Positions 28,681 through 40,177 of a stretch of DNA of 64,000 nucleotides are shown piece by piece. Position numbers and translations under genes: made by a program. Each line of letters opens with the position of its first letter. Position 1 is the stretch's first letter. Under the pieces are notes generated by a model. The model was not told the origin of the DNA. It worked only from the letters and a program-made list of their open reading frames with translations, and made no database searches. Source of the stretch: Scytonema tolypothrichoides VB-61278 (lineage in GTDB: Bacteria > Cyanobacteriota > Cyanobacteriia > Cyanobacteriales > Nostocaceae); NCBI RefSeq assembly GCF_000828085.3, contig NZ_JXCA02000030.1, positions 347,631 through 411,630 on the forward strand, given 5' to 3'.

Positions 28681-29182
28681 GGGGATTTTAGATTCTATGG
28701 TAAATCGTAAATAGTAGGTTGTAGGTAGTGGTTAGTCGGTCGTGGGTAGTGGTTAGTCGGTCACAAAACAACCAACACCTAGCCACTAATAACCGATAAC
28801 TAACAACTAAGTAGGTCGCCACGATGAAACTAAAGTATGTAACTTTTTGTAAAGGAAAAGGGGTTTGCTCAAAAGTATGTAAAACTGGGCGACCCTGGCG
28901 CAAAGCTGTGCGAGGGAAGTAGTCTGTCCAAGACTTTGCAAAAAAAAGATGGATGAATTCGTCAATAAGACTAGTTACTGAGAAGAAACCGCTTTTTTTG
29001 CCGCCACCACACAGATGTGAAGTGCCCACGATGATGACTCGTGACAGATTTGCAGTTTTACACAAGTTCAACCTAAGGGAAAGGGTAAAAGTCAAAGTAG
29101 AAAATTTTTTTCTATTTGACGCTTTCCCTTCTACCCTTCCTAACATAGTTCTGTTTATTTATACTCACCTACTTAATAATCC
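28681..29182. other. Noncoding region with short repeats
   Basis: No supported gene. Positions 28712-28770 contain degenerate GGTAGTGGTTAGTCGGTC direct repeats. An open frame on the minus strand across 28688-29146 reads through these repeats and looks spurious. The cya promoter should lie just right of 28680. Confidence 0.6.
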
Positions 29183-30316
29183 CTATGCCACTTTTGCTAG
29201 TCCAGAATAAATCACCTTTTGATAGTAACTTTCTAGCTGGCGTGTAGCAGCAGCCCATCCCCAACGTTCTGCTTCCTGACGCGCACTTTGACGGATAGTT
29301 TCTCGTTCTTGTTGTTGTTGGAGAAGACGAACTGTTGCATCAATCGCACTTTGAACGTCTTGTTCTGGCTCAAATAGATATCCATTCACTCCATCTGTCA
29401 CAATATCAGGAATGCCGCCAGAACGTGCTGCAACCACTGGACATCCACCTGCCATAGCTTCTAGGAGAACTAATCCTAATGTCTCTGTTCGAGAAGGAAA
29501 AATAAATGCATCAGCACTCGCGAAAGCAGAAGCTAATTCTCTACCCACCAAATACCCAACAAAATAAGTATTTGTTTCAGCGAAGTGTTTTTCCAATGCT
29601 TGACGATGAGGACCATCTCCTACTAACGCTAGCCGTGCTTTAGGAATAGCTTCTAAGATTGGTTTGATACGTTCAATTTCTTTTTCGGCGGAAAGACGCC
29701 CTACGTAAAGTAACAATGGACTTTCTGGGTGATTTTGTGACAGGCGCGATCGCATTTCCTCACAAGCATTATCAGGATGAAATGATTCGGTATCTACTCC
29801 TCTTTGCCACAGATCTACCCTTTCAATACCATGTGCTATCAATTCCTGCATCATTGCTGTGGATGTACACAGATTTAAAGCTGCTTGATTGTGAGCTGCT
29901 TTTAGTAGTTCCCACAATAATCCTTCCAACATTGCTAAACCGTAATGCTGAAGATACTGAGGCAGATGAGTATGGTAAGACGCGACCAAGGGGACATTTA
30001 GATATTTGCTATAAAATATACCAGCTAATCCCAGAATTGCTGGGTTAACGACATGAATAATATCTGGCTTAAACTCCTCCAATGCTTCGCCGATTGCTGG
30101 ACGAGGTAGTGCCATTTTTAACTCTGGATACAGTGGCAGGGGAAAACCCGACACACCATATACTTTAGCTCCTTTATACTCTACTATGCCACCATCTGGC
30201 GCAATAACCAAGACTTGGTGACCGTGACGCTGAAGATAGTCAACGGTATGACGCAGGCGTGTTACAATTCCATCAACCTTGGGTAGAAAAGTTTCGGTAA
30301 ACAGGGCGATTCGCAT
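29183..30316 (-). CDS. sqdX: Sulfoquinovosyl transferase
   Basis: From ATG 30316 (MRIALFTETFLPKVDGIVTR) the protein is 377 aa, a GT4 glycosyltransferase with GT-B fold. Signature parts are PLYPELKMALPRP, SYHTHLPQYLQHYGL, LWQRGVDTESFHP, LLYVGRLSAEKEIE, LVGDGPHR and an EX7E-type motif (ETLGLVLLEAM). These match cyanobacterial SqdX, which transfers sulfoquinovose from UDP-sulfoquinovose to diacylglycerol, making the thylakoid lipid SQDG. A TTG two codons upstream is in frame but less likely as a start. The partner gene sqdB lies upstream on the same strand. Confidence 0.94.
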   Translation of the reverse strand: MRIALFTETFLPKVDGIVTRLRHTVDYLQRHGHQVLVIAPDGGIVEYKGAKVYGVSGFPLPLYPELKMALPRPAIGEALEEFKPDIIHVVNPAILGLAGIFYSKYLNVPLVASYHTHLPQYLQHYGLAMLEGLLWELLKAAHNQAALNLCTSTAMMQELIAHGIERVDLWQRGVDTESFHPDNACEEMRSRLSQNHPESPLLLYVGRLSAEKEIERIKPILEAIPKARLALVGDGPHRQALEKHFAETNTYFVGYLVGRELASAFASADAFIFPSRTETLGLVLLEAMAGGCPVVAARSGGIPDIVTDGVNGYLFEPEQDVQSAIDATVRLLQQQQERETIRQSARQEAERWGWAAATRQLESYYQKVIYSGLAKVA

Positions 30317-30893
30317 AAACAACTATATTAGTACAAGCCAAGTATGAACTATGAAATGAAGGCAAAGGTTTGAAGTCTAAAGCATGTAGTTAAGAATGCC
30401 TATTTCATCCTTGATCCTTTTAACAGTTACCAGTTATCAGTTATCAGTTATCAAGTACCACTCGTATCAGTTATCAGGCAGGAAACGAATTCGTCCACCC
30501 TTGTTCACTGTCCACTTTCCACTGTCCACTGGTCACGCGTAGGTAGCTGTTCACTGTTCACTGTTCACCCTTCGGGTTCCCCAGATGCCTAGGTCGGGAA
30601 ACCCTCATCAAGCACTGGACTCACTGTTCACTGTTTTAAAAAGACTAGTCGTCATACTGGGTCACAATATGACGACTATATTTTAGACGGGCAATGTTCT
30701 TTAAGAAAGAACTCACCAACCCAGAATAACCTTACAGCATCTAATGCAGTATTCAGCATTGAGGAAACTGTTGTTAGATTTTTTGGGGACTTGCAACCTT
30801 AACTCCTCCGTAGCGTGGTTAGCGACTAATACTGAATTGGTGAGTTGGTGAGTTATGACTTCTTTGTTTTCACCACCCGTCTTCAAGATTTAC
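30317..30893. repeat. Repeat-rich spacer between sqdB and sqdX
   Basis: No gene in 577 bp. It contains AGTTATC heptamers (30424-30475), TTCACTG heptamers (about 30545-30570 and 30620-30635), and a GC-rich unit GCCTAGGTCGGGAAACCCTC (30588-30607) that has a close match at 41540. Confidence 0.85.
30646..30678 (-). terminator. Perfect hairpin downstream of sqdB
   Basis: An 11-bp perfect stem (TAGTCGTCATA/TATGACGACTA) with an 11-nt loop. On the minus strand it is followed by GTCTTTTTAAAA, so it may terminate sqdB transcripts 216 bp after the stop, and sqdX may have its own promoter. Confidence 0.5.
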
Positions 30894-32720
<1,827 letters not shown>

Positions 32721-33071
32721 ATGCAAGCTAAGCAAAAGGTTACGTTGTATCTGTCGCCAGAACTGCACAGGAAGTTAAAAATTCGCTCGGCAATTGACTC
32801 CGAACCGATGTCAGAACTAGCTGAGCGCGCCCTAGACTTCTACCTGGCAAATCCTGAATTAGTAGAGGAAACGGAAGCATCATATGGAAGGACGCACAGA
32901 GTTTATTCCTGTCCTACTTGCGAGACTTCAGTAGTATTGCGAGATGGCGAATTGGTCAGTCTGGGTCAGCAGCCCGGAGTTATTGGTCACCAGGAAGAGC
33001 GTCTTCCGATTGATGAAGTGAATCGGGATCAAACAAATAGAAAAGGTAAGGAAGAGCTAGTTCCTTGCTAA
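32721..33071 (+). CDS. Ribbon-helix-helix-like small protein upstream of ycf46
   Basis: From ATG 32721 the product is 116 aa. An in-frame start at 32667 would add 18 residues that are not family-like. The N-terminus KVTLYLSPELHRKLKIRSAI followed by EPMSELAERALDFYL fits a ribbon-helix-helix fold, and a CXXC pair (YSCPTCETSVVL) follows. The gene precedes ycf46 by 95 bp. In Synechocystis a similar small gene (slr0373) precedes slr0374, the ycf46 homologue, in a stress-responsive cluster. That parallel is from memory. Confidence 0.75.
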   Translation: MQAKQKVTLYLSPELHRKLKIRSAIDSEPMSELAERALDFYLANPELVEETEASYGRTHRVYSCPTCETSVVLRDGELVSLGQQPGVIGHQEERLPIDEVNRDQTNRKGKEELVPC

Positions 33072-33166
33072 GCAGGAATTATGAATATTAGGTTCATAAC
33101 TTGCTCCTCTTGTACATAGCAAAGCGATGTCTGTACTGTCTGTAAAGGTCTCAAGTAGGTCGATGT

Positions 33167-34678
33167 ATGAAAGAAGAGCTCAATATCCTCATTCAAGCTC
33201 AATACCCTCTAATCTACCTTGTGACCTCCGAGGAAGAGCGGGCTGAGCAGGCAATTTCTACAATCGCTCAATCGTCAAAGCCACAGCGAAAAGTTTATGT
33301 GTGGACAGTAACCCACGGTATCGTGGAATACGGTCAACCCCGGAATGTGACTCAGCATAATACCGTTTCTCCTGAAGCGGCGGTTGAATGGATCATCCGG
33401 CAGAAAGAACCAGGTATATTTATTCTTAAAGATTTACATCCATTTATAGACGCGCCAGCGACAACAAGATCATTGCGTGATGCGATCGCCAGCTTCAAGG
33501 GGTTGCAGAAGAATGTTATCTTGATGTCACCGATGCAGCAAGTCCCAATTGAACTGGAAAAGGAAGTTGTCGTTCTTGATTTTCCACTTCCAGACATGGG
33601 AGATTTAAATAAAGTTTTATCTAGTCATTTAGATCAAAATCGTGGGCGACGCCTAACAACAGAAGCGCGTGAAAAACTTTTGAGGGCTGCTTTAGGATTA
33701 ACTAAAGATGAAGCTGAAAAAGTCTACCGTAAGGCACAGGTCACGACAGGGCGTCTGACGGAAGATGAAGTAGATATAGTATTATCTGAGAAAAAGCAAC
33801 TCATTCGACGCAATGGTATCTTAGAATACATAGAAGAAGATGCAACTATTGATGCTGTTGGTGGCTTAGAAGAGTTGAAGAGATGGCTGAAACAGCGTTC
33901 TAATGCTTTTACAGAAAGGGCGCGTGAATATGGTTTACCTCAACCAAAAGGCATGCTAATCTTAGGAGTCCCGGGTTGTGGTAAATCCTTGATTGCCAAA
34001 ACAACTTCTCGACTGTGGGGTTTGCCACTACTGCGATTAGACATGGGGCGAGTCTATGATGGCTCAATGGTAGGACGTTCAGAGGCAAATTTACGTAACG
34101 CCCTAAAAACAGCAGAATCTATTTCACCCGCAATTTTATTTATTGATGAGTTAGATAAATCATTTGCTGGAAGTGGAGGTTCTGGAGATTCTGATGGTGG
34201 AACTTCCAGCCGGATATTCGGTTCTTTCCTCACCTGGATGCAAGAAAAGAAATCACCAGTGTTTGTCATGGCAACAGCCAACCGAGTTGAACGTCTACCT
34301 GGTGAATTTTTGAGGAAAGGTCGTTTTGATGAGATTTTCTTTGTAGATCTGCCCACGCCGGAAGAGCGCCAAGACATCTTTACGATACACTTGTCTAAGC
34401 GCCGGGAAGACATCTCGCGATTTGACCTAGAACAACTTTCTAAGATGTCTGACGGATTTTCTGGAGCAGAAATTGAACAAGCGATTGTTGCGGCAATGTA
34501 CGAAGCTTTTGCCCAAGATCGGGAGTTCACACAATTAGATATTATTGCGGCTATTAAAGCAACACTGCCGTTGTCTCGTACGATGCAAGAACAAGTGACA
34601 GCCCTGAGAGATTGGGCTAGACAACGAGCAAGACCAGCCGCATCCTCCGTTGCTGAGTATCAGCGAATGGAGTTCTAA
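33167..34678 (+). CDS. ycf46: AAA+ ATPase Ycf46
   Basis: The 503-aa protein has an N-terminal domain of about 220 residues containing a degenerate P-loop-like fold (LIYLVTSEEERAEQAIS, ILKDLHPFI). The AAA+ module has Walker A GVPGCGKS (267-274), Walker B AILFIDELDKSF, sensor 1 VMATANRVERLPGEFLRKGRFDEIF with arginine fingers, and sensor 2 GFSGAEIEQAIVAAM. Ycf46 is conserved from cyanobacteria to red-algal plastids. Its function is poorly defined; a link to photosynthetic carbon metabolism or stress has been proposed. Ycf35 follows 140 bp downstream, past two hairpins. Confidence 0.95.
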   Translation: MKEELNILIQAQYPLIYLVTSEEERAEQAISTIAQSSKPQRKVYVWTVTHGIVEYGQPRNVTQHNTVSPEAAVEWIIRQKEPGIFILKDLHPFIDAPATTRSLRDAIASFKGLQKNVILMSPMQQVPIELEKEVVVLDFPLPDMGDLNKVLSSHLDQNRGRRLTTEAREKLLRAALGLTKDEAEKVYRKAQVTTGRLTEDEVDIVLSEKKQLIRRNGILEYIEEDATIDAVGGLEELKRWLKQRSNAFTERAREYGLPQPKGMLILGVPGCGKSLIAKTTSRLWGLPLLRLDMGRVYDGSMVGRSEANLRNALKTAESISPAILFIDELDKSFAGSGGSGDSDGGTSSRIFGSFLTWMQEKKSPVFVMATANRVERLPGEFLRKGRFDEIFFVDLPTPEERQDIFTIHLSKRREDISRFDLEQLSKMSDGFSGAEIEQAIVAAMYEAFAQDREFTQLDIIAAIKATLPLSRTMQEQVTALRDWARQRARPAASSVAEYQRMEF

Positions 34679-34708
34679 AAGCTTTCTCCTGCTACCACAG
34701 GGGGAAAG

Positions 34709-34761
34709 GCTAGCCCCACAAAGCTAGCAGTTATGAAAAAACCGCGTCTTGGTAAACGCGG
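34709..34761 (+). terminator. Two hairpins between ycf46 and ycf35
   Basis: GCTAGC/GCTAGC (34709-34728, 8-nt loop) and CCGCGT/ACGCGG (34742-34761, 8-nt loop) follow the ycf46 stop. No strong T-run follows either, so they may attenuate or process rather than fully terminate. Confidence 0.45.
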
Positions 34762-34818
34762 CTTCTGTTAAAACAAACTGTTGTCTTTTTCTCTACTTTC
34801 TCATTGGAGGAAACCCAA

Positions 34819-35169
34819 ATGTCTCACTTTAGCACTCTGCGTACCAAAATCACCGATGCTGAAATTCTTAAGTCTTCCTTGCGCGATCTAGGTATCTCTG
34901 TTAAGACCGAAGCTGATGTTCGTGGTTACAACGGTCAGCGTGTTCGTTCTGACATCGTCGCAGTTTTGGAAGGCGAGTATGACCTGGGTTGGTCTCGCAA
35001 CAGCGATGGTTCCTTCGATCTGATCGCAGACCTGTGGGGTGTTGCTAAGAAACACAACCAAACCGAGTTGATCAACTCCATCAACCAGAAGTATGCCGTT
35101 AACAAGACCCTGGCAGAAGTGAAGCAACGCGGTCTGCAAAACGCCAACGTTAAGTTGGTATTGCAATAG
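34819..35169 (+). CDS. ycf35: DUF1257 protein Ycf35
   Basis: The start ATG 34819 is set by a strong GGAGGA at 34806-34811, which rules out the in-frame ATG at 34804. The 116-aa product begins MSHFSTLRTKITDAEILKSS and contains DLGISVKTEADVRGYNGQRV and YDLGWSRNSDGSFDLIADLWG, typical of Ycf35/DUF1257. The family is retained in red-algal plastids and has no firm function. Codon use is markedly C-rich at third positions compared with neighbours (for example ATC, GAC and AAC runs), suggesting high expression. A clear terminator follows. Confidence 0.93.
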   Translation: MSHFSTLRTKITDAEILKSSLRDLGISVKTEADVRGYNGQRVRSDIVAVLEGEYDLGWSRNSDGSFDLIADLWGVAKKHNQTELINSINQKYAVNKTLAEVKQRGLQNANVKLVLQ

Positions 35170-35217
35170 TCATATCTGGTGCGCGTTCCCAAAGCTGCAC
35201 GGGTTAACCAGGTTAAT

Positions 35218-35238
35218 AGCGGTTAGCCCGCTTTTTTT
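35218..35238 (+). terminator. Intrinsic terminator after ycf35
   Basis: AGCGG/CCGCT stem with a 5-nt loop, directly followed by seven T residues (35232-35238), 49 bp after the ycf35 stop. Confidence 0.8.
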
Positions 35239-35324
35239 ACGGACTAGGATAATTTCTAGTCCGTTAATTTTTTTATCCGTTATAAAGATTGACAGCGATG
35301 AAATAAGATTTCCTCTAAATCATT

Positions 35325-36279
35325 GAGTGAGTCAAACGATTGATTGATGACTTACGCTCAAAAGTGATAGCAGCGATCGACCGTGGTGAAAAGAAAAGCC
35401 ACGTTAGCCAGATGTTCAACATCAGTCGCGACACAATTGACCGATGGTTGAAGCGGCGTGAGGCGACTGGAAGTGTCAAAGCAGTGCAAGGCTATCGACG
35501 AGGGCATAGCCACCGCATCAAGGATTGGGAGAAGTTTCGCGTCTTTGCCTAAAAGTACGGGGACAAAACTCAAGCTGAGATGGCACAACTATGGCAGGGG
35601 GAAATGAGTAAACGGACGATATCTCGTGCGTTGGCACAGATTGAGTGGACTCGAAAAAAAAACCTATGGGTACCGAGAACGCAATGAAACCAAACGCGTC
35701 GCTTTCGTAGCTCAACTGGCAACTATTCCAATGTCCCAACGAGTGTACGTGGATGAATCAGGAATGGACGAGCGCGACGACTATGGTTACGGTTGGTGTG
35801 AGCGAGGCAAGCGGTTTGAAGCGCTCAGATTAGGGCGGCGAACAGGACGGATCAACATGATTGCCGCCTACTCTGACCGACAGCTCAGTGCTGCTTTTAC
35901 GGTGGAAGGCGCATGTAATCGTGTGGTATTTGAAACTTGGCTAGAAACGTGTTTGTTGCCAACGCTTCAGCCGGGACTTGTGGTGATTTTGGATAACGCG
36001 ACGTTCCATCATGGCGGACGCATTGCAGAACTGATTGAGTCACTCGCCCTTCGGGCTCAAATTCAAAGTATGCCCGTAGGGCATACTTTGAATTTGAATT
36101 TTGAATTCAAAAATGGTCGGTTGGATGTCGTCTGTTGTATTTACCACCATTATCTCTAGACTTGAATCGAATTGAGAAGTGTTGGGCAAGGGGATAAAAG
36201 TCGGATTCGCAAACGCTTATCTAGCTTTGGTTCTCTACGGCAAGCCATCGAGTCCGTTCTTAAAGATGCAGTGTCCTAA
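35325..36279 (+). pseudogene. IS630-family transposase, multiply disrupted
   Basis: Fragments in three frames reconstruct one IS630 transposase. The N-terminal HTH is VIAAIDRGEKKSHVSQMFNI, followed by an in-frame TAA at 35550. QAEMAQLWQGEMSKRTISRA runs on to a frame change at a run of nine A (35654-35662). The DDE core YVDESGMDERDDYGYGW and LVVILDNATFHHGGRIAELI follows. A palindromic insert sits at about 36045-36110, then LDLNRIEKCWA and SFGSLRQAIESVLKDAVS* in shifted frames to TAA 36277-36279. One extra A at the A-run would restore the downstream frame. With the other lesions it cannot be functional. Confidence 0.85.
36058..36096. repeat. Perfect 18-bp-stem palindrome inserted in the transposase remnant
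   Basis: Arms 36058-36075 and 36079-36096 are exact inverted copies (CAAATTCAAAGTATGCCC) around a 3-nt loop, next to GCCCTTCGGGC. The right-hand sequence GGGCATACTTTGAATT recurs at 53979-53994, showing a dispersed repeat family. Confidence 0.85.
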
Positions 36280-36294
36280 CCTTTGTGGCAACAG

Positions 36295-36412
36295 CTATAA
36301 ATGTAGTCCTTCTGGAATCTCTAAATTTTTACTGGAATGCCAGCCAGCACGGTCAATAACTAAAATAATGTGCTTATTTGTACTTAATCCAAATTCACAA
36401 GCAATATCTAAA
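36295..36412 (-). pseudogene. C-terminal fragment of a second IS630-type transposase
   Basis: Minus-strand reading gives LDIACEFGLSTNKHIILVID, then RAGWHSSKNLEIPEGLHL and a TAG. This matches the DDE region around the second Asp and the following conserved Trp-His of an IS630 subgroup distinct from the one just upstream. Only about 40 codons remain. The flank at 36480-36500 (TATCCGGACATGATAT) resembles 14047-14063 upstream of the aldo/keto reductase gene. Confidence 0.6.
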
Positions 36413-36592
36413 TGCGTGGCTATACTGATTCGTTTCGGCATAGTTCATCGTTTTCATCCCTACTTTTATCGTAAGCGATTATCCGGACATGATATCAGAC
36501 CTTCTATCGTAGCGCCCTGAAATCTTATGATATTGATAAGAATCCCCACCTTCAAGCCAACCAATGTCAGACTAAGGTGGGGAGGATATCAA

Positions 36593-39496
36593 TTAATAAG
36601 CATCCATTGGCAAACAAGAACAAACAAAATTCCTATCCCCATATGCAGCGTCAATGCGACCGACACTGGGCCAGAATTTGTGTTCCCGGGTCCAAGGTGC
36701 TGGGTAAGCAGCTTGTTCCCGTGAATAGGGATGATTCCATTCTCCGACAATCAGACTTTCTGCGGTGTGAGGTGCATTTTTCAAGACATTATCTTGAGCA
36801 TCCATCTTACCTGATTCAATTTCCGCGATTTCTTGGCGAATCGCAATCATTGCATCACAGAAACGGTCTAACTCTTCTTTGGATTCACTTTCTGTGGGTT
36901 CCACCATGATTGTACCCGCCACAGGCCAGGAAACAGTTGGTGCATGGAAGCCATAATCCATCAGGCGCTTGGCAATGTCATCGATTTCGATATTTGCAGA
37001 TTTTTTGAGCGATCGCAAATCCAAAATGCACTCATGAGCAACTAAACCATTTTTCCCTTTATACAAAACAGGATAATAAGATTCAAGTCTCTTAGCTATG
37101 TAGTTTGCATTCAGAATTGCGACTTTGGTTGCTTGTGTCAAACCATCTGCACCCATCATGGCAATATACATCCAAGATATCACAAGGATACTGGCGCTTC
37201 CCCAAGGCGCAGCAGAAACTGCACCTATATTTTGTTTATTTTGTTCACTGCCCATTTCAACAACAGCGTGTCCGGGAAGAAAAGGTACCAGATGGGAAGC
37301 GACGCCAATAGGTCCCATACCAGGACCACCGCCACCATGTGGAATGCAGAAGGTTTTATGCAAGTTCAAGTGACAAACATCCGCACCGATATCTCTCGGA
37401 CGACAAAGCCCCACTTGAGCATTCATATTCGCCCCATCCATGTAAACTTGTCCACCGTGAGTGTGAACAACAGCACAGATTTCCTGAATTTGCTCCTCAA
37501 ACACACCATGAGTTGAGGGATATGTTACCATCAACGCGGCAAGTTCTTTGCTATGCTTTTGAGCTTTTGCCTTAAGGTCATCTAAATCAACATTACCTTC
37601 AGCGTCACAAGCAACAGCAACTACTTTCATCCCGCACATCACAGCACTTGCAGGGTTTGTTCCATGTGCTGACTGAGGAATCAAACAAACATTGCGGTGT
37701 CCTTCTCCTCGACTTTCATGATACTTCCTAATGACGAGCAATCCTGTGTATTCACCTTGAGAACCAGCATTTGGTTGCAAGGAAACTCCTGCAAATCCGG
37801 TGATTTGTCCTAACCATTCCTCTAGCTGCTGGAACAGGATTTGATAACCCCGTGTTTGTGACAGTGGTGCAAAAGGATGCATCTTGCCAAACTCAGCCCA
37901 TGTAACTGGCATCATCTCAGATGTGGCATTGAGCTTCATCGTACATGACCCCAAGGGAATCATCGACGTTGTCAGTGACAAATCCTTAGCTTCCAGCTTG
38001 TGTAGGTAGCGCAACAGCTCAGTTTCCGAGTGATAGCAGTTGAATACGGGGTGGGTGAGGTAACTACTGGTGCGGGGTAAGAGGAGAGTAGGGGAAGCAG
38101 CGGAAGCAGGGGGAAAGAGTAGATCGTCGCCAAAAGCGAAAATTTCTAACAGGTCTATTAAGTCTTTTTCTGTAGTGGTTTCGTCTAAGGATATACCTAC
38201 AGCAGTTGTGTTTAAAATGCGTATGTTAATTTTATGTGCTTCACAAGCTTGTAAAATCTCATCTAAACTGCGTTCTCCTAAATCGACTTGCAGTGTATCA
38301 AAGAAATGCTCAGAACCGATGCTGTAACCCAAACGTTTTAATCCTTGTGCTAGCATCACAGTCTTGTGATGGATGTTCTCAGCAATTTTTTTCAGTCCAT
38401 CAGGACCGTGGTATACAGCATACATACTTGCCATGACTGCCAGCAATACCTGGGCTGTACAGATATTACTAGTCGCTTTTTCTCGACGAATATGTTGTTC
38501 ACGGGTTTGCAAGGCAAGGCGCAAGGCAGGTTTACCCTGAGCATCTTTTGATACACCAACAATTCGTCCTGGAACTTGGCGCTTATACTCTTCTTTGGTC
38601 GCAAAGTAAGCTGCATGAGGTCCACCGTAGCCCAAGGGAATACCAAAGCGCTGAGTGCTTCCGACAGCAATATCAGCACCAAATTCACCTGGCGGTTTTA
38701 GCAAAGTCAGACTTAAGGGGTCTGCTGCTACCGTTACTAATCCTCCTTGAGCATGGACTTTTTCTATAAAAGAGCGATAATCGTAAATCGTACCATCGCT
38801 AGCGGGGTACTGAAGAATTGCCCCAAAAATGGGTTCAGAAAAATCAAAAGTTTGATGATCGCCGACAATAATATCAATCCCCAGAGGTTGAGCACGTGTT
38901 TGCAACACATCTATAGTTTGGGGATGACAATCACGAGAAACAAAATAAGTATTTGCTTTATTTTTGCAAAAACCATAGCTCATGCTCATCGCTTCTGCAC
39001 CTGCTGTGGCTTCATCCAGCAATGAAGCATTAGCAATTTCTAAACCTGTTAAGTCAATAATCATGGTTTGGAAATTAAGCAGGGCTTCGAGTCGTCCTTG
39101 GGCAATTTCTGGCTGATAGGGAGTGTAAGCAGTATACCAACCAGGGTTTTCTAGAATATTGCGTCCAATCACCGGTGGGGTGATACAGTCGTAGTACCCT
39201 ATACCAATAAACGAGCGGAAAACTTGATTTTTTGAAGCGATTTCTTTGAGTTGAGCTAGTGCTGCGTACTCATTTTGTGCTTCTGGTAACTCTAATGAAT
39301 CAGATAACCGAATTGCCTGCGGTACTGCTTGGTCAATAAGTTCATCAAGAGTAATATCACCCAGCACCTCAAGCATTTGCTGGATATCACTGGATGATGG
39401 TCCAATGTGCCGTTCTTGAAAAGAACTTAACTTTTGGTTAGTTTCCCCTGACATCTGCTGATGGTTTGATTTAGGACGAGGAACATTAGTTACCAC
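36593..39496 (-). CDS. gcvP: Glycine dehydrogenase (decarboxylating), P-protein
   Basis: The 967-aa homodimeric-type P-protein has both halves: the N-terminal half with [17 protein letters not shown] and [20 protein letters not shown], and the C-terminal half with the PLP lysine in [18 protein letters not shown] and [13 protein letters not shown]. It decarboxylates glycine and passes aminomethyl to lipoyl GcvH, which serves photorespiration in cyanobacteria. It is last in gcvT-gcvH-gcvP. The 220-bp gap from gcvH contains a short TTTATCAAAATTAAT direct repeat. Confidence 0.98.
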   Translation of the reverse strand: MVTNVPRPKSNHQQMSGETNQKLSSFQERHIGPSSSDIQQMLEVLGDITLDELIDQAVPQAIRLSDSLELPEAQNEYAALAQLKEIASKNQVFRSFIGIGYYDCITPPVIGRNILENPGWYTAYTPYQPEIAQGRLEALLNFQTMIIDLTGLEIANASLLDEATAGAEAMSMSYGFCKNKANTYFVSRDCHPQTIDVLQTRAQPLGIDIIVGDHQTFDFSEPIFGAILQYPASDGTIYDYRSFIEKVHAQGGLVTVAADPLSLTLLKPPGEFGADIAVGSTQRFGIPLGYGGPHAAYFATKEEYKRQVPGRIVGVSKDAQGKPALRLALQTREQHIRREKATSNICTAQVLLAVMASMYAVYHGPDGLKKIAENIHHKTVMLAQGLKRLGYSIGSEHFFDTLQVDLGERSLDEILQACEAHKINIRILNTTAVGISLDETTTEKDLIDLLEIFAFGDDLLFPPASAASPTLLLPRTSSYLTHPVFNCYHSETELLRYLHKLEAKDLSLTTSMIPLGSCTMKLNATSEMMPVTWAEFGKMHPFAPLSQTRGYQILFQQLEEWLGQITGFAGVSLQPNAGSQGEYTGLLVIRKYHESRGEGHRNVCLIPQSAHGTNPASAVMCGMKVVAVACDAEGNVDLDDLKAKAQKHSKELAALMVTYPSTHGVFEEQIQEICAVVHTHGGQVYMDGANMNAQVGLCRPRDIGADVCHLNLHKTFCIPHGGGGPGMGPIGVASHLVPFLPGHAVVEMGSEQNKQNIGAVSAAPWGSASILVISWMYIAMMGADGLTQATKVAILNANYIAKRLESYYPVLYKGKNGLVAHECILDLRSLKKSANIEIDDIAKRLMDYGFHAPTVSWPVAGTIMVEPTESESKEELDRFCDAMIAIRQEIAEIESGKMDAQDNVLKNAPHTAESLIVGEWNHPYSREQAAYPAPWTREHKFWPSVGRIDAAYGDRNFVCSCLPMDAY

Positions 39497-39716
39497 AAAC
39501 TGCTCTCCGACGCGACTAATTCATATTTTGCAACAATTCTGTTTGACGCGTTAGGTATAGTTTGTCAATTTATCAAAATTAATGAAGTTTTTTATCAAAA
39601 TTAATCAAGTTTTTCCACAAAGCCCTGAAGGAGACAGGGGAAAAAGGAGCAATACAGGGAGAGGCAAAAGCGAAAGAAAGATATTCCTCACTCCCAGACT
39701 CTCCCGTTATTGTGTT

Positions 39717-40103
39717 CTATCCTTCAACCTGCCTGCTGTATTCATTGGCAGTCAAGGCATCATCAATTTCACCAGTCTTGTTGACGCGTACTTTCAGCAA
39801 CCACCCTTCGCCATAAGGATCGTCTGCCAATTGTTCTGGTGATTCTATCAAAGCCTCATTGCGTTCTATAACTGTACCAGTGACTGGAGAATTCAGGTCT
39901 TCCACAGCTTTCACGGATTCAATTGTGCCAAAGGTTTCTTCCTTGGAGACAGCGTCACCAACTTCTGGAAGATCCAAAAACACAATGTCACCCAATTGAT
40001 CTACGGCAAACTCAGTGATGCCAATGGTGGCAATTTCACCTTCAAGACGCACATATTCATGAGTATCTAGATATCTCAAATCTTCAGGATATTCAAAGGG
40101 CAT
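39717..40103 (-). CDS. gcvH: Glycine cleavage system H protein
   Basis: The 128-aa protein has the lipoylation site K65 in [16 protein letters not shown] and typical blocks [17 protein letters not shown] and [19 protein letters not shown]. It shuttles the aminomethyl group between GcvP and GcvT. It lies 74 bp after gcvT on the same strand. Confidence 0.98.
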   Translation of the reverse strand: MPFEYPEDLRYLDTHEYVRLEGEIATIGITEFAVDQLGDIVFLDLPEVGDAVSKEETFGTIESVKAVEDLNSPVTGTVIERNEALIESPEQLADDPYGEGWLLKVRVNKTGEIDDALTANEYSRQVEG

Positions 40104-40177
40104 ACCACTTCCTCATCCACATTAAAAAAATTACTACTACGATAGCGATTTACGCTATAGTACCCATAACTGAGCAC

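Noticed and set aside
28688-29146. 152-aa open frame on the minus strand
   Set aside because: The C-terminal part is translated heptamer repeat (DRLTTT units); composition and lack of start signal argue against a gene.
36179-36724. Plus-strand frames after the IS630 remnant
   Set aside because: They are shadows of transposase debris and of the gcvP 3' end on the other strand.
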